In this document: piece by piece, positions 12,286-21,297 of the stretch
How the letters are laid out: the number at the start of each line of letters is the position of its first letter
How positions within the stretch are numbered: the stretch's first letter is position 1
Assembly (NCBI GenBank): GCA_963770865.1
Contig: CAVYRD010000008.1
Coordinates: 1 to 64,000 of the forward strand
From: Miltoncostaea sp963770865
GTDB lineage: Bacteria > Actinomycetota > Thermoleophilia > Miltoncostaeales > Miltoncostaeaceae
Reading direction: 5' to 3'
Length of the DNA stretch: 64,000 nt
The notes under the pieces: generated by a model
What the model saw: only the letters and a program-made list of their open reading frames with translations
Told to the model about the DNA's origin: nothing
Database searches by the model: none
Position numbers and translations under genes: made by a program

Positions 12286-12841
12286 TCAGGATGCCGCGGT
12301 GGCCGCGTCGACCGAGGTGTGGCGCAGCGTGTCGCGGAGCTCGTCGATCCGGCGGCGGAGGGAGCCGTCCACGACGACGCCCCCGATGTGGAGCACGAGG
12401 CCGCCGACGGTGTCGGGGTTGAACCGACTCCGTGAGGTCGACGGCGTTCCCGGTCTTCTCCTCGATGCGCTTCGCGATCTGCTCCCGCAGGTCGTCCGGG
12501 AGCGGCACGGCCGTGATGGCGTGCACGTCGAGCCGGCCCTCGGCGCGGTGTACGCGCTCCTGGAAGGCGCGCGCGATCTCCGGGAAGTCCTCGATGCGGC
12601 CCCGGTCGAGGAGCACCTGCAGGAAGTTGACCACGAGGGGGTGGGACCCCTGGACGAGGGCGACCACCGCCCGCTTCTTCTGATCGGCGTTGACCTCCGG
12701 GTCCTCCAGCACCCCGCGGAGCTCTGCGGAGCTCTCGACGAGCTGGGAGAACGAGGCGACGTCGGCCGCAACGGCCTCGACGGCGTCGCTGTCGGCGGCC
12801 GCCTCGTAGAGCGCCTCCGCGTAGGTGGTCGCGACGCTCAC
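12286..12841 (-). CDS. atpH: ATP synthase F1 subunit delta (one-base frameshift)
   Basis: The stator subunit that ties F1 to the peripheral stalk. It opens ATTYAEALYEAAADSDAVEA from GTG 12841, which overlaps the atpF stop by 4 bases. After GNAVDLTESV the frame breaks; the C-terminal part (GGLVLHIGGVVVDGSLRRRI to DAATAAS) is in another frame ending at TGA 12288-12286. Deleting one T of the coding strand (A at 12422 or 12423) restores ESVNPDTVGGLV and about 184 residues, the normal length. The break occurs in the same GGTTCAACC context as the one in atpG. Confidence 0.92.
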
Positions 12842-13407
12842 GACGCGGGGGGGCTTCCGGTGGATGCGACGGCGGACAGGTCCGCCTCGTCGAGCGCTTC
12901 CTCGATCAGCTTGCGGTGGTCGGCATCGCTGAGCGTGCGGCGCGAGACCTTCTCGGCCGCGAGCAGCGCCAGCGACACGACGTCGTCGCGGAGGCCTCCG
13001 GCCGCCGCGCGGGTCTGCGCGTCGAGCTGCACCTCGGCGTCGGCCAGCACGCGGTCGCGCTGCCCCTGCGCCGCGGTGACCAGCTCGGCCCCTTGGCGCT
13101 CGCCGTCCTTGCGGCCCTGCTCGCGCAGCGCGTCGGCCTCCTTGCGGGCCTCGGCCAGGCGGGTGCGGTAGTCCTCGAGGAGGGTCGTCGCCTCGTCGCG
13201 GCTGCGCTCGGCCTCCTCGATGCTCTGTGCGATCTCGGCGCGCCGCTTCTCGATGGCGGCCCCGACGGGACCGAACACGTACCTCTTCAGGATGAAGAGC
13301 GTGATCCCGAATATCACCAGCGTCCAGATCATCAGCCCCGGGCTCGCCTTGAGCAGGGGGTTGTCGCTGCTGGCCGCGGGGAGCGCGACGGAGGTGAGGG
13401 TGCCCAT
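12838..13407 (-). CDS. atpF: ATP synthase F0 subunit b
   Basis: A 189-residue peripheral stalk protein. One N-terminal membrane helix (GLMIWTLVIFGITLFILKRY, about residues 24-43) is followed by a long charged coiled coil (KRRAEIAQSIEEAERSRDEA onward). ATG at 13407. The stop overlaps the atpH start. It dimerises to hold the F1 head against rotation. Standard family length and no anomaly. Confidence 0.95.
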   Translation of the reverse strand: MGTLTSVALPAASSDNPLLKASPGLMIWTLVIFGITLFILKRYVFGPVGAAIEKRRAEIAQSIEEAERSRDEATTLLEDYRTRLAEARKEADALREQGRKDGERQGAELVTAAQGQRDRVLADAEVQLDAQTRAAAGGLRDDVVSLALLAAEKVSRRTLSDADHRKLIEEALDEADLSAVASTGSPPAS

Positions 13408-13419
13408 CAGCGTCGCCGA

Positions 13420-13665
13420 CTAGCCGATGAAGAAGGCCACGAAGCCCATGAGGAGGGCGTAGAAGACGATCGCCTCCGTCAGGGCCAGGCCCAGGAACAT
13501 CAGCGACATGATCTCGCCGCGGAGCTCGGGCTGGCGGGCCACGGCCTCGACCGTCTTGCCCATCAGATAGCCCACGCCCGCGCCCGGGCCGATGGCGCCG
13601 AAGCCGGTCGCCAGACCGAGGGCGAGGATCTTTGCTGCGCTCTCTACGTTGCCTTCAAGTGCCAC
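13420..13665 (-). CDS. atpE: ATP synthase F0 subunit c
   Basis: An 81-residue hairpin of two membrane helices joined by the polar loop ARQPELRG. The proton-binding carboxylate is the glutamate in LALTEAIVFY of helix 2. The glycine-rich helix 1 (GLATGFGAIGPGAGVGYL) packs the c-ring. A Glu with no sodium-type ligand pattern fits a proton-driven enzyme, which is an inference. Start GTG 13665, preceded by GGGGGAAT. Confidence 0.96.
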   Translation of the reverse strand: MALEGNVESAAKILALGLATGFGAIGPGAGVGYLMGKTVEAVARQPELRGEIMSLMFLGLALTEAIVFYALLMGFVAFFIG

Positions 13666-13683
13666 GTGATTCCCCCAAGTTGC

Positions 13684-14562
13684 TTAGTGAGACGACTCCA
13701 CCGCGAAGCCGATGTAGATGCCGCTGAGCATGGCGAAGATGAACGCCTGCAGTCCGGCGATGAGGACCCATTCGAAGACGTAGAAGAAGACTCCGACGGG
13801 GATGGCGATCAGCCCGGCGTAGTTGCCGAGCAGGACCACGAAGCCGGCGCACATGATGATGAGCAGGTGGCCGGCGAGAAGGTTGGCGAACAGACGCACC
13901 GAGAGGCTGACGAGCCGCAGGATCTGCGACAGGAGCTCGAGGGCGAAGATGAAGGGCTTGATCGCCTTCGGGGCGTCCGGGATCATCGTCTTGAGGTAGC
14001 CGATCGGGCCGTGCGCCTTGACGCCCTCGTAGTTGTAGACGATGAACGTGACGAGGGTCAGCGCGAGCGTGACGTTGATGTTCGCCGTGGCGGCGTACAG
14101 CGCGAAGTCCGGCAGGCCGCCCGGCAGGCTGCTCTCGTGCCCGATCGGGAGCGGGATGAAGCTGATCAGGTTGCTCACCGCGATGAACATGAAGAGCGTC
14201 GCGATGTACGGGAAGTACTTGACGAAGATCGCCTTGTCGCCCAGCGTCGGCCGCGCGATCGACTGCTCGGCGAACTCGTAGGCGAGCTCCACGACGTTCT
14301 GGGCGCGGGTCGGCCGCATCTTCAGGCCGCCGCGGATGACGAAGATGCCGACGCCGATGCAGATGGTCGCGGCGATGAGCAGGTAGATCACGGCCTTGTT
14401 GATCGAGAGGTCCAGCGGGCCGAGCTCGATCTTCACGTACGGGTCGGTCTTGAACTCGACGGAGGGGTCGAAGTCGCTGGCGGCCGCCGCGTAGGCCGGC
14501 GCGGCCAGCATGAGCCCGAGGGCGAGTGCGGCGGCCGTGCCGCAGAGTCGTCGGAGGCTCAT
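13684..14562 (-). CDS. atpB: ATP synthase F0 subunit a
   Basis: A 292-residue membrane subunit that forms the proton half-channels against the c-ring. It begins with a signal-like hydrophobic segment (AALALGLMLAAPAYAAAA). The essential arginine lies in LRLVSLSVRLFANLLAGH, and the C-terminal helix keeps LQAFIFAMLSGIYI. The ATG at 14562 overlaps the atpI stop (ATGA). Intact. Confidence 0.95.
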   Translation of the reverse strand: MSLRRLCGTAAALALGLMLAAPAYAAAASDFDPSVEFKTDPYVKIELGPLDLSINKAVIYLLIAATICIGVGIFVIRGGLKMRPTRAQNVVELAYEFAEQSIARPTLGDKAIFVKYFPYIATLFMFIAVSNLISFIPLPIGHESSLPGGLPDFALYAATANINVTLALTLVTFIVYNYEGVKAHGPIGYLKTMIPDAPKAIKPFIFALELLSQILRLVSLSVRLFANLLAGHLLIIMCAGFVVLLGNYAGLIAIPVGVFFYVFEWVLIAGLQAFIFAMLSGIYIGFAVESSH

Positions 14563-14978
14563 CGGGGCGTGTCCTTCGTCGCGCGGTTGTTCATGGCGAA
14601 GAGCGCGGTGCGCCCCGCGAGGTCGCACGTGAACGCCACCATGAACACCCCCGCGGCCACGAGGCCCATCACGCGGTCGTACTTGAGGGCGATGACGAAC
14701 AGGACGATCGCCGTCAGCCAGGCGCGGGAGATGAAGGAGATGCCGGAGAGGCCGACCGCGGCGGTCGGCGTGGCGTTGAGCGCGAGCTTGCCGGTGAGCA
14801 GCTGGAGGTACCAGTTGACGGACCACAGGACCATCCCGAGCACCCACCCGTTGAGGGGGCCGCCGAGCAGCAGGACCACGGGGAGCGTCAGCACCGCCGC
14901 GATCAGCCCGGCTCCCGACGCGATGAACGTCGCGACGCGGGGGATGTCCGGAGAGGGGGAGGTGGCCACGGCCGTCAT
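14559..14978 (-). CDS. atpI: AtpI-like protein, first gene of the ATP synthase operon
   Basis: A 139-residue membrane protein with four hydrophobic helices (for example LIAAVLTLPVVLLLGGPLNG and WLTAIVLFVIALKYDRVMGL). Its position before atpB is where AtpI, a c-ring assembly factor, is normally encoded; the family is poorly conserved, so the call rests mainly on context. I place the start at ATG 14978 with GAAGGACGG upstream, not the upstream TTG-type frame at 15008. Confidence 0.8.
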   Translation of the reverse strand: MTAVATSPSPDIPRVATFIASGAGLIAAVLTLPVVLLLGGPLNGWVLGMVLWSVNWYLQLLTGKLALNATPTAAVGLSGISFISRAWLTAIVLFVIALKYDRVMGLVAAGVFMVAFTCDLAGRTALFAMNNRATKDTPR

Positions 14979-15090
14979 CGACCGTCCTTCGGGCACCGAC
15001 CATTGCACTGTGTTGGGATGCAGACTCTCCGGGGGATGTGGTCGCGCCGGGCCGCAGACGCGCGCAGCACGAGACCGGCGAAGCGGCGGG

Positions 15091-15120
15091 AGTATACCGG
15101 CGCGGGAAAAGCCGGGGCAA
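15091..15120 (-). promoter_or_regulatory. Probable promoter of the ATP synthase operon
   Basis: On the minus strand TTGCCC (15120-15115) and TATACT (15096-15091) are separated by 18 bases. Transcription would start near 15084, giving a leader of about 105 bases before atpI. The rest of the 300-base gap between atpI and the divergent gene at 15307 shows nothing else I can name. Confidence 0.55.
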
Positions 15121-15306
15121 CGATCCGCCCGCGCAGCAGGACGTTCGTCCCGCCGGAGCCGGGCGCGGGCGCCGGCGGGGCACTGCGAGGGATCTGGGAG
15201 AATCCGGCGAAATCACCGACCTGATGTCCCGAGGCCGGCACGACCCGTCACCTCCCCGCCTTTCGGCCAGTTGCCCACCGCCCGCGCGGGGAGAAGGATC
15301 GATGGG

Positions 15307-16689
15307 ATGACGCGGCCCAGGACCCTCTCCGCCGGCCTCGGTGCGCTCGCGCTGGTCGGCGCTGCCCTGGGATGGGGCGCCGCCGTGGCCGACGCGCGCG
15401 TCACCGTGCTGGACGGCGACGCGGCCACGATCGCCCGCGCGATCGCGCCGCGGCCGGACGGCGGGCCGGGCATCCGCCTTGACGACACGCTCTTCCAGCT
15501 TCCCTCCTCCCCGTCGGTCCTCTCGGAGGACCGTCAATTCGCCCGCGTCTCGGGGGGCGCCGCGGCGGTCGGCGTCCCGAGCCTCATGGGCCGCGGGCCG
15601 GTGGGCATGGCCGACCTGCTCGCCGAACGCGCGGTGGCCGCCGGCGGCCACCGCGTGTTCGTGGACGAGCTGGGACCCGCCTTCGCCGGGCCCGACGGCG
15701 CCGACCTCGCCGAGGCGATGCAGATCCTCTCCGGGCGCCGCCCCTCCTGGGCCTCGACCGGCATCTCGCGCCGCGTCCACTTCTACACCTCCGACCCGGC
15801 CGGCCTGCTGGCCGACCCGCAGTGGGGCGACGCGCGGCTCGCCGTGGGCCGCGGCGCGGGCCTCTGGCTGAAGAGCCCGGGCACCCGCGGGGTGTGGACG
15901 GCGGCCGAGTGGCTGGCGTGGCCGGCCGAGGCCGAGGCGCTCTGGCGGTCTGCCGGCGAATCGCCGTCTCGCGCGCACGTGGCCTTCGGCGCCGGCGACC
16001 AGGCCTCGGCATGGGCGCTCGGGCGCACCGGCAGCGCCTGCGCCGTGCTCGGCTTCGGCGTCGGCGGTTACCGCCTCGGCGCCTCGGTGGACGCCTTCGT
16101 CGCCGAGTTCCGCCGCACGCTCCCGGTCACGGCCGTCTCCAAGGTCCCGGTCACCGGCTGCGCCGAGGCGCCCCAGATCGGACTGGCGGGGGCGCGCGCC
16201 CTGGCCGGCGCGGTGCGCGCCGAGGGCACCGGCCTGGCGATTCCCGACGGCGGGCTCGTCACCCCGCCGCTCACGGCCGGCGACCCTGCCCAGCTCACCC
16301 TGCAGCTCGACCCCGACCCCCTCGGCCTGGCCGCCGGGCTCGGTGTGTCGCCCGAGGCGTTCTGGACCGCCGCGCAGGCCCGTGTCGAGGTCCGGGGCCC
16401 GGGCGTGTCGGTGGATGCCGAGGTGGGCGGCGACGGCGCCGCGCGCATGGAGTTCACCCCCACCGCCCCCGGCCCGGTGACGATGCGGCTCGTCATCGAC
16501 GGCGCGGCCCTCGGGCGCGCGCTGGGCGGCGAGCCGGACATCGTCACCTGGCTCCACGCGGCGGGAGCCGGGGCCGCCGTGGTGCGGCGCGTGGTGGCCG
16601 ACCCCTCGGGCTGGCGCCTCGCCGTGCCGCTGGTGCGGCCGGGTCAGGCCCCGGGCTCCCCCGTCCTAGAGATCATCCCCCGGCCCTAG
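15307..16689 (+). CDS. Secreted protein of unknown function
   Basis: A 460-residue protein with a clear signal peptide (residues 1-30, hydrophobic core LGALALVGAALGWGAAVADA). No family recognised. It contains DELGPAFAGPDGADLAEAMQ and a Ser/Thr- and Gly-rich middle, and the C-terminal third looks like beta-rich repeats (VEVRGPGVSVDAEVGGDGAA, MEFTPTAPGPVTMRLVIDG). The ATG at 15307 has GAGAAGGA upstream. Divergent from the atp operon and convergent with the WecA-like gene, whose stop codon it shares (CTAG at 16686-16689). A cell-envelope role is plausible but not shown. Confidence 0.7.
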   Translation: MTRPRTLSAGLGALALVGAALGWGAAVADARVTVLDGDAATIARAIAPRPDGGPGIRLDDTLFQLPSSPSVLSEDRQFARVSGGAAAVGVPSLMGRGPVGMADLLAERAVAAGGHRVFVDELGPAFAGPDGADLAEAMQILSGRRPSWASTGISRRVHFYTSDPAGLLADPQWGDARLAVGRGAGLWLKSPGTRGVWTAAEWLAWPAEAEALWRSAGESPSRAHVAFGAGDQASAWALGRTGSACAVLGFGVGGYRLGASVDAFVAEFRRTLPVTAVSKVPVTGCAEAPQIGLAGARALAGAVRAEGTGLAIPDGGLVTPPLTAGDPAQLTLQLDPDPLGLAAGLGVSPEAFWTAAQARVEVRGPGVSVDAEVGGDGAARMEFTPTAPGPVTMRLVIDGAALGRALGGEPDIVTWLHAAGAGAAVVRRVVADPSGWRLAVPLVRPGQAPGSPVLEIIPRP

Positions 16690-17810
16690 CGCTCGACGAC
16701 CTCGCCGCGACGGGCGCGCGCCAGGCGGCTCTGGCGCACGATGTTCACGACCGGCGTGCTGCGCCACTTGAGGATCTCCAGCACGTAGACCATGTAGACC
16801 GACGCGAGCACGGCCAGGAGGCCCACGCCCGCGAGGGTCAGCGCGCCGAGCACCCGCACCCCGCCGGCGTCGCGGTAGGGCACGAAGCGCAGCACGATGG
16901 CGACCAGCCCCATCAGGACGCACCAGGCGTAGAGGGCGAGCACGGTCTTGCGCTGCCCCCAGCCGATCGTGAAGAAGCGGTGGTGGAAGTGGCTGCGGTC
17001 GGCCGAGTAGACCGGAAGGCCGTGCTTGATCCGCTTCATGATCACGAAGCTCGTGTCGAGGATCGGGATCGCGAGCACGAACAGCGGCGCCACGACCGCG
17101 ATGGCCGCGGTGGTCTTCATCACCCCGCTGATCGCGACGCCCGCGATGACGAAGCCCAGCAGCATCGAGCCGCCGTCGCCCATGAAGACGCGGGCCGGGT
17201 GGAAGTTGAAGACCAGGAAGGCGGCGCAGGCGCCGGCGAGGGCGGCCGCCATGATGGCCGGGTCGGCGCGCCCGAGCGACGCGGCGAGGATGGCGAAGGT
17301 GGTCGCGCCGATGCCGGTGATCCCGGCGGCCAGCCCGTCCATGCCGTCGCTGAAGTTGATCATGTTCACGATGGCGACGAACCAGAGCACCGTCAGCGGG
17401 TACTGGGCCGGGCCGAGGTCGCCGACGCCCACGAACGGCAGCGTGATGTGGTCGATCGTCAGGCCCGCCGAGACCGGGATCGACGCGCAGGCCACCTGGC
17501 CCACCAGCTTCACCGCCGGGCTGAGCCCCCAGACGTCGTCGACCATCCCGAGGCACGCGATCAGCACCGCGCCGGCCACGACGGCCCGGGTCGCGGGGTC
17601 GTCGGGCAGGTAGTAGAGGACGGGCACGAGGAACCCCAGCAGGATCGCGAGGCCGCCCAGGCGGGGCGTCGGCTCGCGATGGATGCGCCGGTCCGAGGGA
17701 TGGTTGACGGCCCCCGTGAGGCGGGCGAGGCGTGCCGTCAACGGCGTCGTCGCCAGCACGACCAGTGCCGCGACGATCGCGCAGATGATGGGGATCAGGG
17801 TGGTCGTCAC
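16686..17810 (-). CDS. wecA: UDP-GlcNAc:undecaprenyl-phosphate GlcNAc-1-phosphate transferase (WecA/TagO-like)
   Basis: A 374-residue MraY-superfamily enzyme with about eleven membrane helices. The signatures are HREPTPRLGGLAI, the acidic pair in CLGMVDDVWGLSP, the catalytic loop NMINFSDGMDGLAAG, GDGGSMLLG and the HHRFF motif (RSHFHHRFF). It transfers a sugar phosphate to undecaprenyl phosphate, the first step of lipid-linked polymer synthesis. The position near the atp operon is conserved in actinobacteria. The sugar is inferred from the family. Start GTG 17810; a TAGAAT hexamer at 17846-17841 could serve as the -10. Confidence 0.88.
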   Translation of the reverse strand: MTTTLIPIICAIVAALVVLATTPLTARLARLTGAVNHPSDRRIHREPTPRLGGLAILLGFLVPVLYYLPDDPATRAVVAGAVLIACLGMVDDVWGLSPAVKLVGQVACASIPVSAGLTIDHITLPFVGVGDLGPAQYPLTVLWFVAIVNMINFSDGMDGLAAGITGIGATTFAILAASLGRADPAIMAAALAGACAAFLVFNFHPARVFMGDGGSMLLGFVIAGVAISGVMKTTAAIAVVAPLFVLAIPILDTSFVIMKRIKHGLPVYSADRSHFHHRFFTIGWGQRKTVLALYAWCVLMGLVAIVLRFVPYRDAGGVRVLGALTLAGVGLLAVLASVYMVYVLEILKWRSTPVVNIVRQSRLARARRGEVVER

Positions 17811-17818
17811 GGGGAGTC

Positions 17819-17834
17819 GGACCCGGAAGGGTCC
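17819..17834 (-). terminator. Short hairpin after the upp-SDR operon
   Basis: A 6-bp stem GGACCC/GGGTCC around the tetraloop GGAA, 9 bases past the SDR stop and just before the WecA-like gene. It is short for a terminator and may instead lie in the leader of the next gene. Confidence 0.35.
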
Positions 17835-17843
17835 TGAGTCATT

Positions 17844-18653
17844 CTAGGTGCGGGCCTCGGAGCCCTTCAACGCGCGCTCCGCGTTGCGGTGGGTGAGGGC
17901 GGCCAGCCGGGTCACCAGGCGCCGCGGCAGGAGGCGGGAGCCGAGCAGGCTCGCGCGCGACACGAGGCCGGTCGCCGCCCGGGGGCGGCCGGCGGCCAGC
18001 GCGCGCAAGGTGGCGCGCACCACGTGGTCCACGGTGTCGAACGGCACCGCCTTCGGCACGCTCGAGCCGCCGGCCGAGAGCGTGAACTCGGTGCGGGTGG
18101 GCCCGGGGCAGACGGCCACCGCCCGCACCCCCGTGCCCCGCAGCTCCTCGGCGAGCGCCTCGGTGAAGTGCAGCCCGAAGGCCTTGGTCGCGGCGTAGGT
18201 CGCCATGAAGGGCACCGGCTGCCAGGCGGCGGCCGAGCTGATCACGACGAGGGCCCCGCGGCCGCTCTCGACCATCCCGGGAAGGACGTGCGCCGCCAGG
18301 TCGGTCACCGCGACGCAGTTGAGGCGCACCATGTCCGCCTCGCGGGCACGATCGAGCGCCCAGAGCGGTCCGCGCGTGCCGAAGCCGGCGTTGAGGACGA
18401 CCACCTCGGGCGGCGCGGCCGCCCGGTCCACGGCCGCCCGGCAGAGGGCGAGGCCATCCTCGGTCGCGAGGTCCGCCACGACGACGTCGCTCTCCACCCC
18501 GTGCTCCGCCCGCGCCCAGGCCGCCAGCTCATGGAGCCGGTCGCCGCGGCGCGCCACCAGGATCAGCGGATGGCCGCGCCGGGCGAGGCTCTCGGCGAAG
18601 CCGCGCCCGATGCCGGAGGACGCGCCGGTGACGAGGGCGGGACCCCGGGCCAT
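17844..18653 (-). CDS. Short-chain dehydrogenase/reductase
   Basis: A 269-residue classical SDR. The cofactor motif is TGASSGIG near residue 10, followed by NAGFG, the catalytic serine in VVISSAAA and the YAATK motif (YxxxK). The basic residues after strand 2 (ARRGDRL) favour NADPH. Substrate unknown; proteins of this subgroup often act on acyl or keto lipids. The ATG at 18653 shares one base with the upp stop (TGATG), so it is translated together with uracil salvage, though no functional link is evident. Confidence 0.85.
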   Translation of the reverse strand: MARGPALVTGASSGIGRGFAESLARRGHPLILVARRGDRLHELAAWARAEHGVESDVVVADLATEDGLALCRAAVDRAAAPPEVVVLNAGFGTRGPLWALDRAREADMVRLNCVAVTDLAAHVLPGMVESGRGALVVISSAAAWQPVPFMATYAATKAFGLHFTEALAEELRGTGVRAVAVCPGPTRTEFTLSAGGSSVPKAVPFDTVDHVVRATLRALAAGRPRAATGLVSRASLLGSRLLPRRLVTRLAALTHRNAERALKGSEART

Positions 18654-19291
18654 CAGCCCGACTCGGAGTAGAGCCGGTCCCCGGCGTCGCCGAGGCCGGG
18701 GACGATGAAGTGGCGCTCGTTGAGGCCCTCGTCGACCACGGCCACCGTGATCGGCACGTCCGGGTGGGCGGCGCCCATCCTCGCCAGCCCCTCAGGCGCG
18801 GCGATGAGGCCGAGCAGGTGCATGCGCGCGGCGCCGGCGTCGCGCAGGAACGAGAGCGCCGCGCCACCGGAGCCGCCGGTCGCGATCATCGGGTCGAGCA
18901 CCACGACCTCGTCGTCGCCCAGGTCCCCCGGCAGGCTCTCGAGGTAGGTGAGCGGAAGGGCGGTGCGCTCGTCGCGCGCCATGCCGAGGAAGCCCACGCG
19001 GGTGTCGTCCGGCAGGAGGTCGAGGGCCGGCTGCAGCATCGCTAGGCCGGCGCGCAGGATCGGCACCAGCGTCACTCGCCGGGCGGGCACCGTCACGGCG
19101 GCCGGGGCGAGCGGCGTGGCCACGACGTCCTCGCGCACCTCCAGGTCGCGCAGCGCCTCGGCGACGACGAGCGCGGCGAGGACGCTGGAGGAGCGGCGGA
19201 AGTCGGCGGACGTCGTGAGACGGTCGCGCAGCCGGGCCAGGTGGTGCCCGGCGACGGCGCCGCTCAGCGAGACGGGTGGACGGGCGGGCAC
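18653..19291 (-). CDS. upp: Uracil phosphoribosyltransferase
   Basis: A 212-residue enzyme that makes UMP from uracil and PRPP in pyrimidine salvage. The PRPP loop DPMIATGGSGGAAL, LVPILRAGLAML, and the uracil-binding C-terminal region ending FIVPGLGDAGDRLY are typical. Start GTG 19291, without a strong Shine-Dalgarno sequence. Diverges from the VIT-family gene with a 40-base gap. Confidence 0.93.
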   Translation of the reverse strand: MPARPPVSLSGAVAGHHLARLRDRLTTSADFRRSSSVLAALVVAEALRDLEVREDVVATPLAPAAVTVPARRVTLVPILRAGLAMLQPALDLLPDDTRVGFLGMARDERTALPLTYLESLPGDLGDDEVVVLDPMIATGGSGGAALSFLRDAGAARMHLLGLIAAPEGLARMGAAHPDVPITVAVVDEGLNERHFIVPGLGDAGDRLYSESG

Positions 19292-19319
19292 GCCGCCAGC
19301 CTATCGGTGCGGCGCGGAC

Positions 19320-19325
19320 TAGTCT
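19320..19325 (+). promoter_or_regulatory. -10 box of a leaderless promoter
   Basis: TAGTCT lies 6 bases before the GTG at 19332, and no Shine-Dalgarno sequence can fit. The transcript would begin at the start codon itself. Confidence 0.5.
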
Positions 19326-19331
19326 GCCGGG

Positions 19332-20024
19332 GTGCCCATGCACTCCGAAGGCCACCTCAGCCACCGCGGCGGATGGCTGCGCGCGGCGGTGCTCGGCGCG
19401 AACGACGGCATCCTCTCCACCGCGGGCCTCGTGCTGGGCGTCGCGGCGGCTGACGCCTCGACCAGCGCGATCGCCACGGCCGGCATCGCCGGCCTGGTGG
19501 CGGGGGCCCTCTCGATGGCGGCCGGCGAGTTCGTCTCGGTCAGCTCCCAGCGCGACGTCGAGCTGGCCGACCTGGCGCTGGAGCGCCGGGAGCTGGAGCA
19601 GGACCCGGAGGGCGAGTTGCGCGAGCTCGCCTTCATCTACCGGGACCGGGGGCTGAGCCCCGAGCTGGCGCAGAGGGTGGCCGAGGAGCTGTCGGCCGGC
19701 GACCGCCTGGCGGTCCACGCGCGCGACGAGCTCGGCTTCGACGAGGGGACCATGGCCCGCCCCCTCCAGGCCGCCTGGTCGTCGGCCATCTCGTTCTCCC
19801 TCGGCGCGCTCGTGCCACTGCTCGCGATCACGCTGGCGCCGTCGTCGATCCGGATCACCTTCACCGTCGTGCTCACGCTGCTCGCGCTGGCCGCGCTCGG
19901 CGCCGTCGGCGCGCGGCTGGGCGGCGCCCCGCTGGCGCGCGCCTCCATGCGGGTGGCCGCCTGGGGCGCCGTGGCGATGGCGCTCACCTACGCCATCGGC
20001 GCCGTCGTCGGTACGGCGGTCTAG
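19332..20024 (+). CDS. VIT1/CCC1-family metal transporter
   Basis: A 230-residue membrane protein. The first helices carry GANDGILSTAGLVLGVA and ALSMAAGEFVSVSSQRDVE, the hallmark of the iron/manganese VIT family. A cytoplasmic metal-binding helix region rich in Glu follows (residues 75-130), then three more helices. It probably exports Fe2+ or Mn2+, which is an inference from the family. The start is the GTG at 19332 just behind the -10 box; an ATG lies two codons later. Its stop shares CTAG (20021-20024) with the convergent DUF4062 gene. Confidence 0.85.
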   Translation: MPMHSEGHLSHRGGWLRAAVLGANDGILSTAGLVLGVAAADASTSAIATAGIAGLVAGALSMAAGEFVSVSSQRDVELADLALERRELEQDPEGELRELAFIYRDRGLSPELAQRVAEELSAGDRLAVHARDELGFDEGTMARPLQAAWSSAISFSLGALVPLLAITLAPSSIRITFTVVLTLLALAALGAVGARLGGAPLARASMRVAAWGAVAMALTYAIGAVVGTAV

Positions 20025-21211
20025 CGGACCGGCGTCCGGGGCAGGCCCGTGCGGACCCACTCACGCGCGAGCTGGATGGCGAAGGCGTCGCGGTCCACGA
20101 CCCACACCTCCACCGGGCGCGGAGGCAGGCCGTCGCCCGCCGCGACCGAGTGACGCTCGACGGGGACGTCGGCGATCGGCGAGTCGACGATCTGCTGCAC
20201 CTGCACCATCGTGAGCCCGGTCTCCGGCTCGGTACGGATGCAGCGATCGACGAGGCGCTCGCCCAGCCACCGGCGCAGCAGCGACCACCGCACGCCCACC
20301 TTGATCTGCGGCTCGAGCGCCGCCATGTGCGACTGCCAGATCGCGATGACGTCGTCGACGGTGCGCTCGCGCGGCGCGGGCGGGGGCGGATCGCGGAGCG
20401 CGCGGTCCACGTCGGCGAGCTCGGGGAACGCCGCGCAGAGCGCGGCGCGGACGTCGGGCGGGCTTGCCATGCCCGCGAACCGGGCGTCGGCGTGCGTGAA
20501 CACCAGGCGGCGGACGTCAGTGAGGGAGTCGATCAGCGCGGCGAGCAGGTAGAGCCGCGTGGACCACCACGTCGTGCTGCCGGCCAGCGGGATCTCCAGG
20601 GCGCTGCGGGCGCCGGCGTCCTCGACCATGTTGCGGATCGTCCCGACCGCCGTGTCCACGAGGTCGCCGCCGCGGATGAACGCGCCCATCGCGGGGCCGG
20701 CGGACGTCTGCTCGAGCGCCAGCTCCGCCACGAACCGGCCGAGACCCTGCACCGCGACGCTCGCCCCGACCTGGCTGGCGAGGTTGTCGGGGCTGGTGAA
20801 GATGCCCGCGAGGTGGGCGCCGCCCACGCGGGCCCGGAACGCGGCGATCTGCGCGCCGCCGTGGGCTTCGTGCGCGTCCATCGCGCCCGGGGCCCACGGG
20901 GCGTCCGGGTCGAGCAGGAACGCGAGGACCGTCCTGCCGGTGACGAGCGCCTGCTCGTACTCCAGCTCGGTCACCGAGCGCTTGGCGGGGTTCTCGGGCC
21001 CCGTCGGCCGGAAGCCGTAGCGCCAGCCGAGGATGACGACGTAGAGGTCGGCCGCGGCCACGTCGGCGAGGCAGCGCTCCAACGGGGTCATGCCCTCGGC
21101 GACGTACTGCTCCATGCCGACCACGTCGTGGCCCATCCGCCTCAGCGTGAGGTCCACGGCTGCGCGGTGGTCACGCAGATCGCGATACGTCGAGGAGATG
21201 TAGACCTTCAT
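20021..21211 (-). CDS. DUF4062 domain protein, TIR-like N-terminus
   Basis: A 396-residue protein. Residues 1-90 form a DUF4062 domain: MKVYISSTYRDLRDHRAAVD, then CLADVAAADLYVVILGWRYG. This Rossmann-like fold is related to TIR and nucleoside-processing domains and is usually found fused to NTPases or in conflict-related proteins. The remaining 300 residues match nothing I recognise and include DVIAIWQSHMAALEPQIKVG and ERLVDRCIRTEPETGLTMVQ. No partner gene adjoins it. Whether it signals, cleaves a nucleotide or senses invasion cannot be told. ATG 21211 in a weak context. Confidence 0.72.
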   Translation of the reverse strand: MKVYISSTYRDLRDHRAAVDLTLRRMGHDVVGMEQYVAEGMTPLERCLADVAAADLYVVILGWRYGFRPTGPENPAKRSVTELEYEQALVTGRTVLAFLLDPDAPWAPGAMDAHEAHGGAQIAAFRARVGGAHLAGIFTSPDNLASQVGASVAVQGLGRFVAELALEQTSAGPAMGAFIRGGDLVDTAVGTIRNMVEDAGARSALEIPLAGSTTWWSTRLYLLAALIDSLTDVRRLVFTHADARFAGMASPPDVRAALCAAFPELADVDRALRDPPPPAPRERTVDDVIAIWQSHMAALEPQIKVGVRWSLLRRWLGERLVDRCIRTEPETGLTMVQVQQIVDSPIADVPVERHSVAAGDGLPPRPVEVWVVDRDAFAIQLAREWVRTGLPRTPVR

Positions 21212-21297
21212 GCGCCATGGCTATGGCGTCCCACGGCGCCGGGTCAACGGCGTGGCCCGTCGATTCTCGACAGATGAGACGGCCGGCCGGCCGAGGA

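Noticed and set aside
12916..16689. 1257-codon plus-strand frame across the atp operon
   Set aside because: Only the part from 15307 on is a real gene with a signal peptide; the rest is antisense to atpF, atpE, atpB and atpI.
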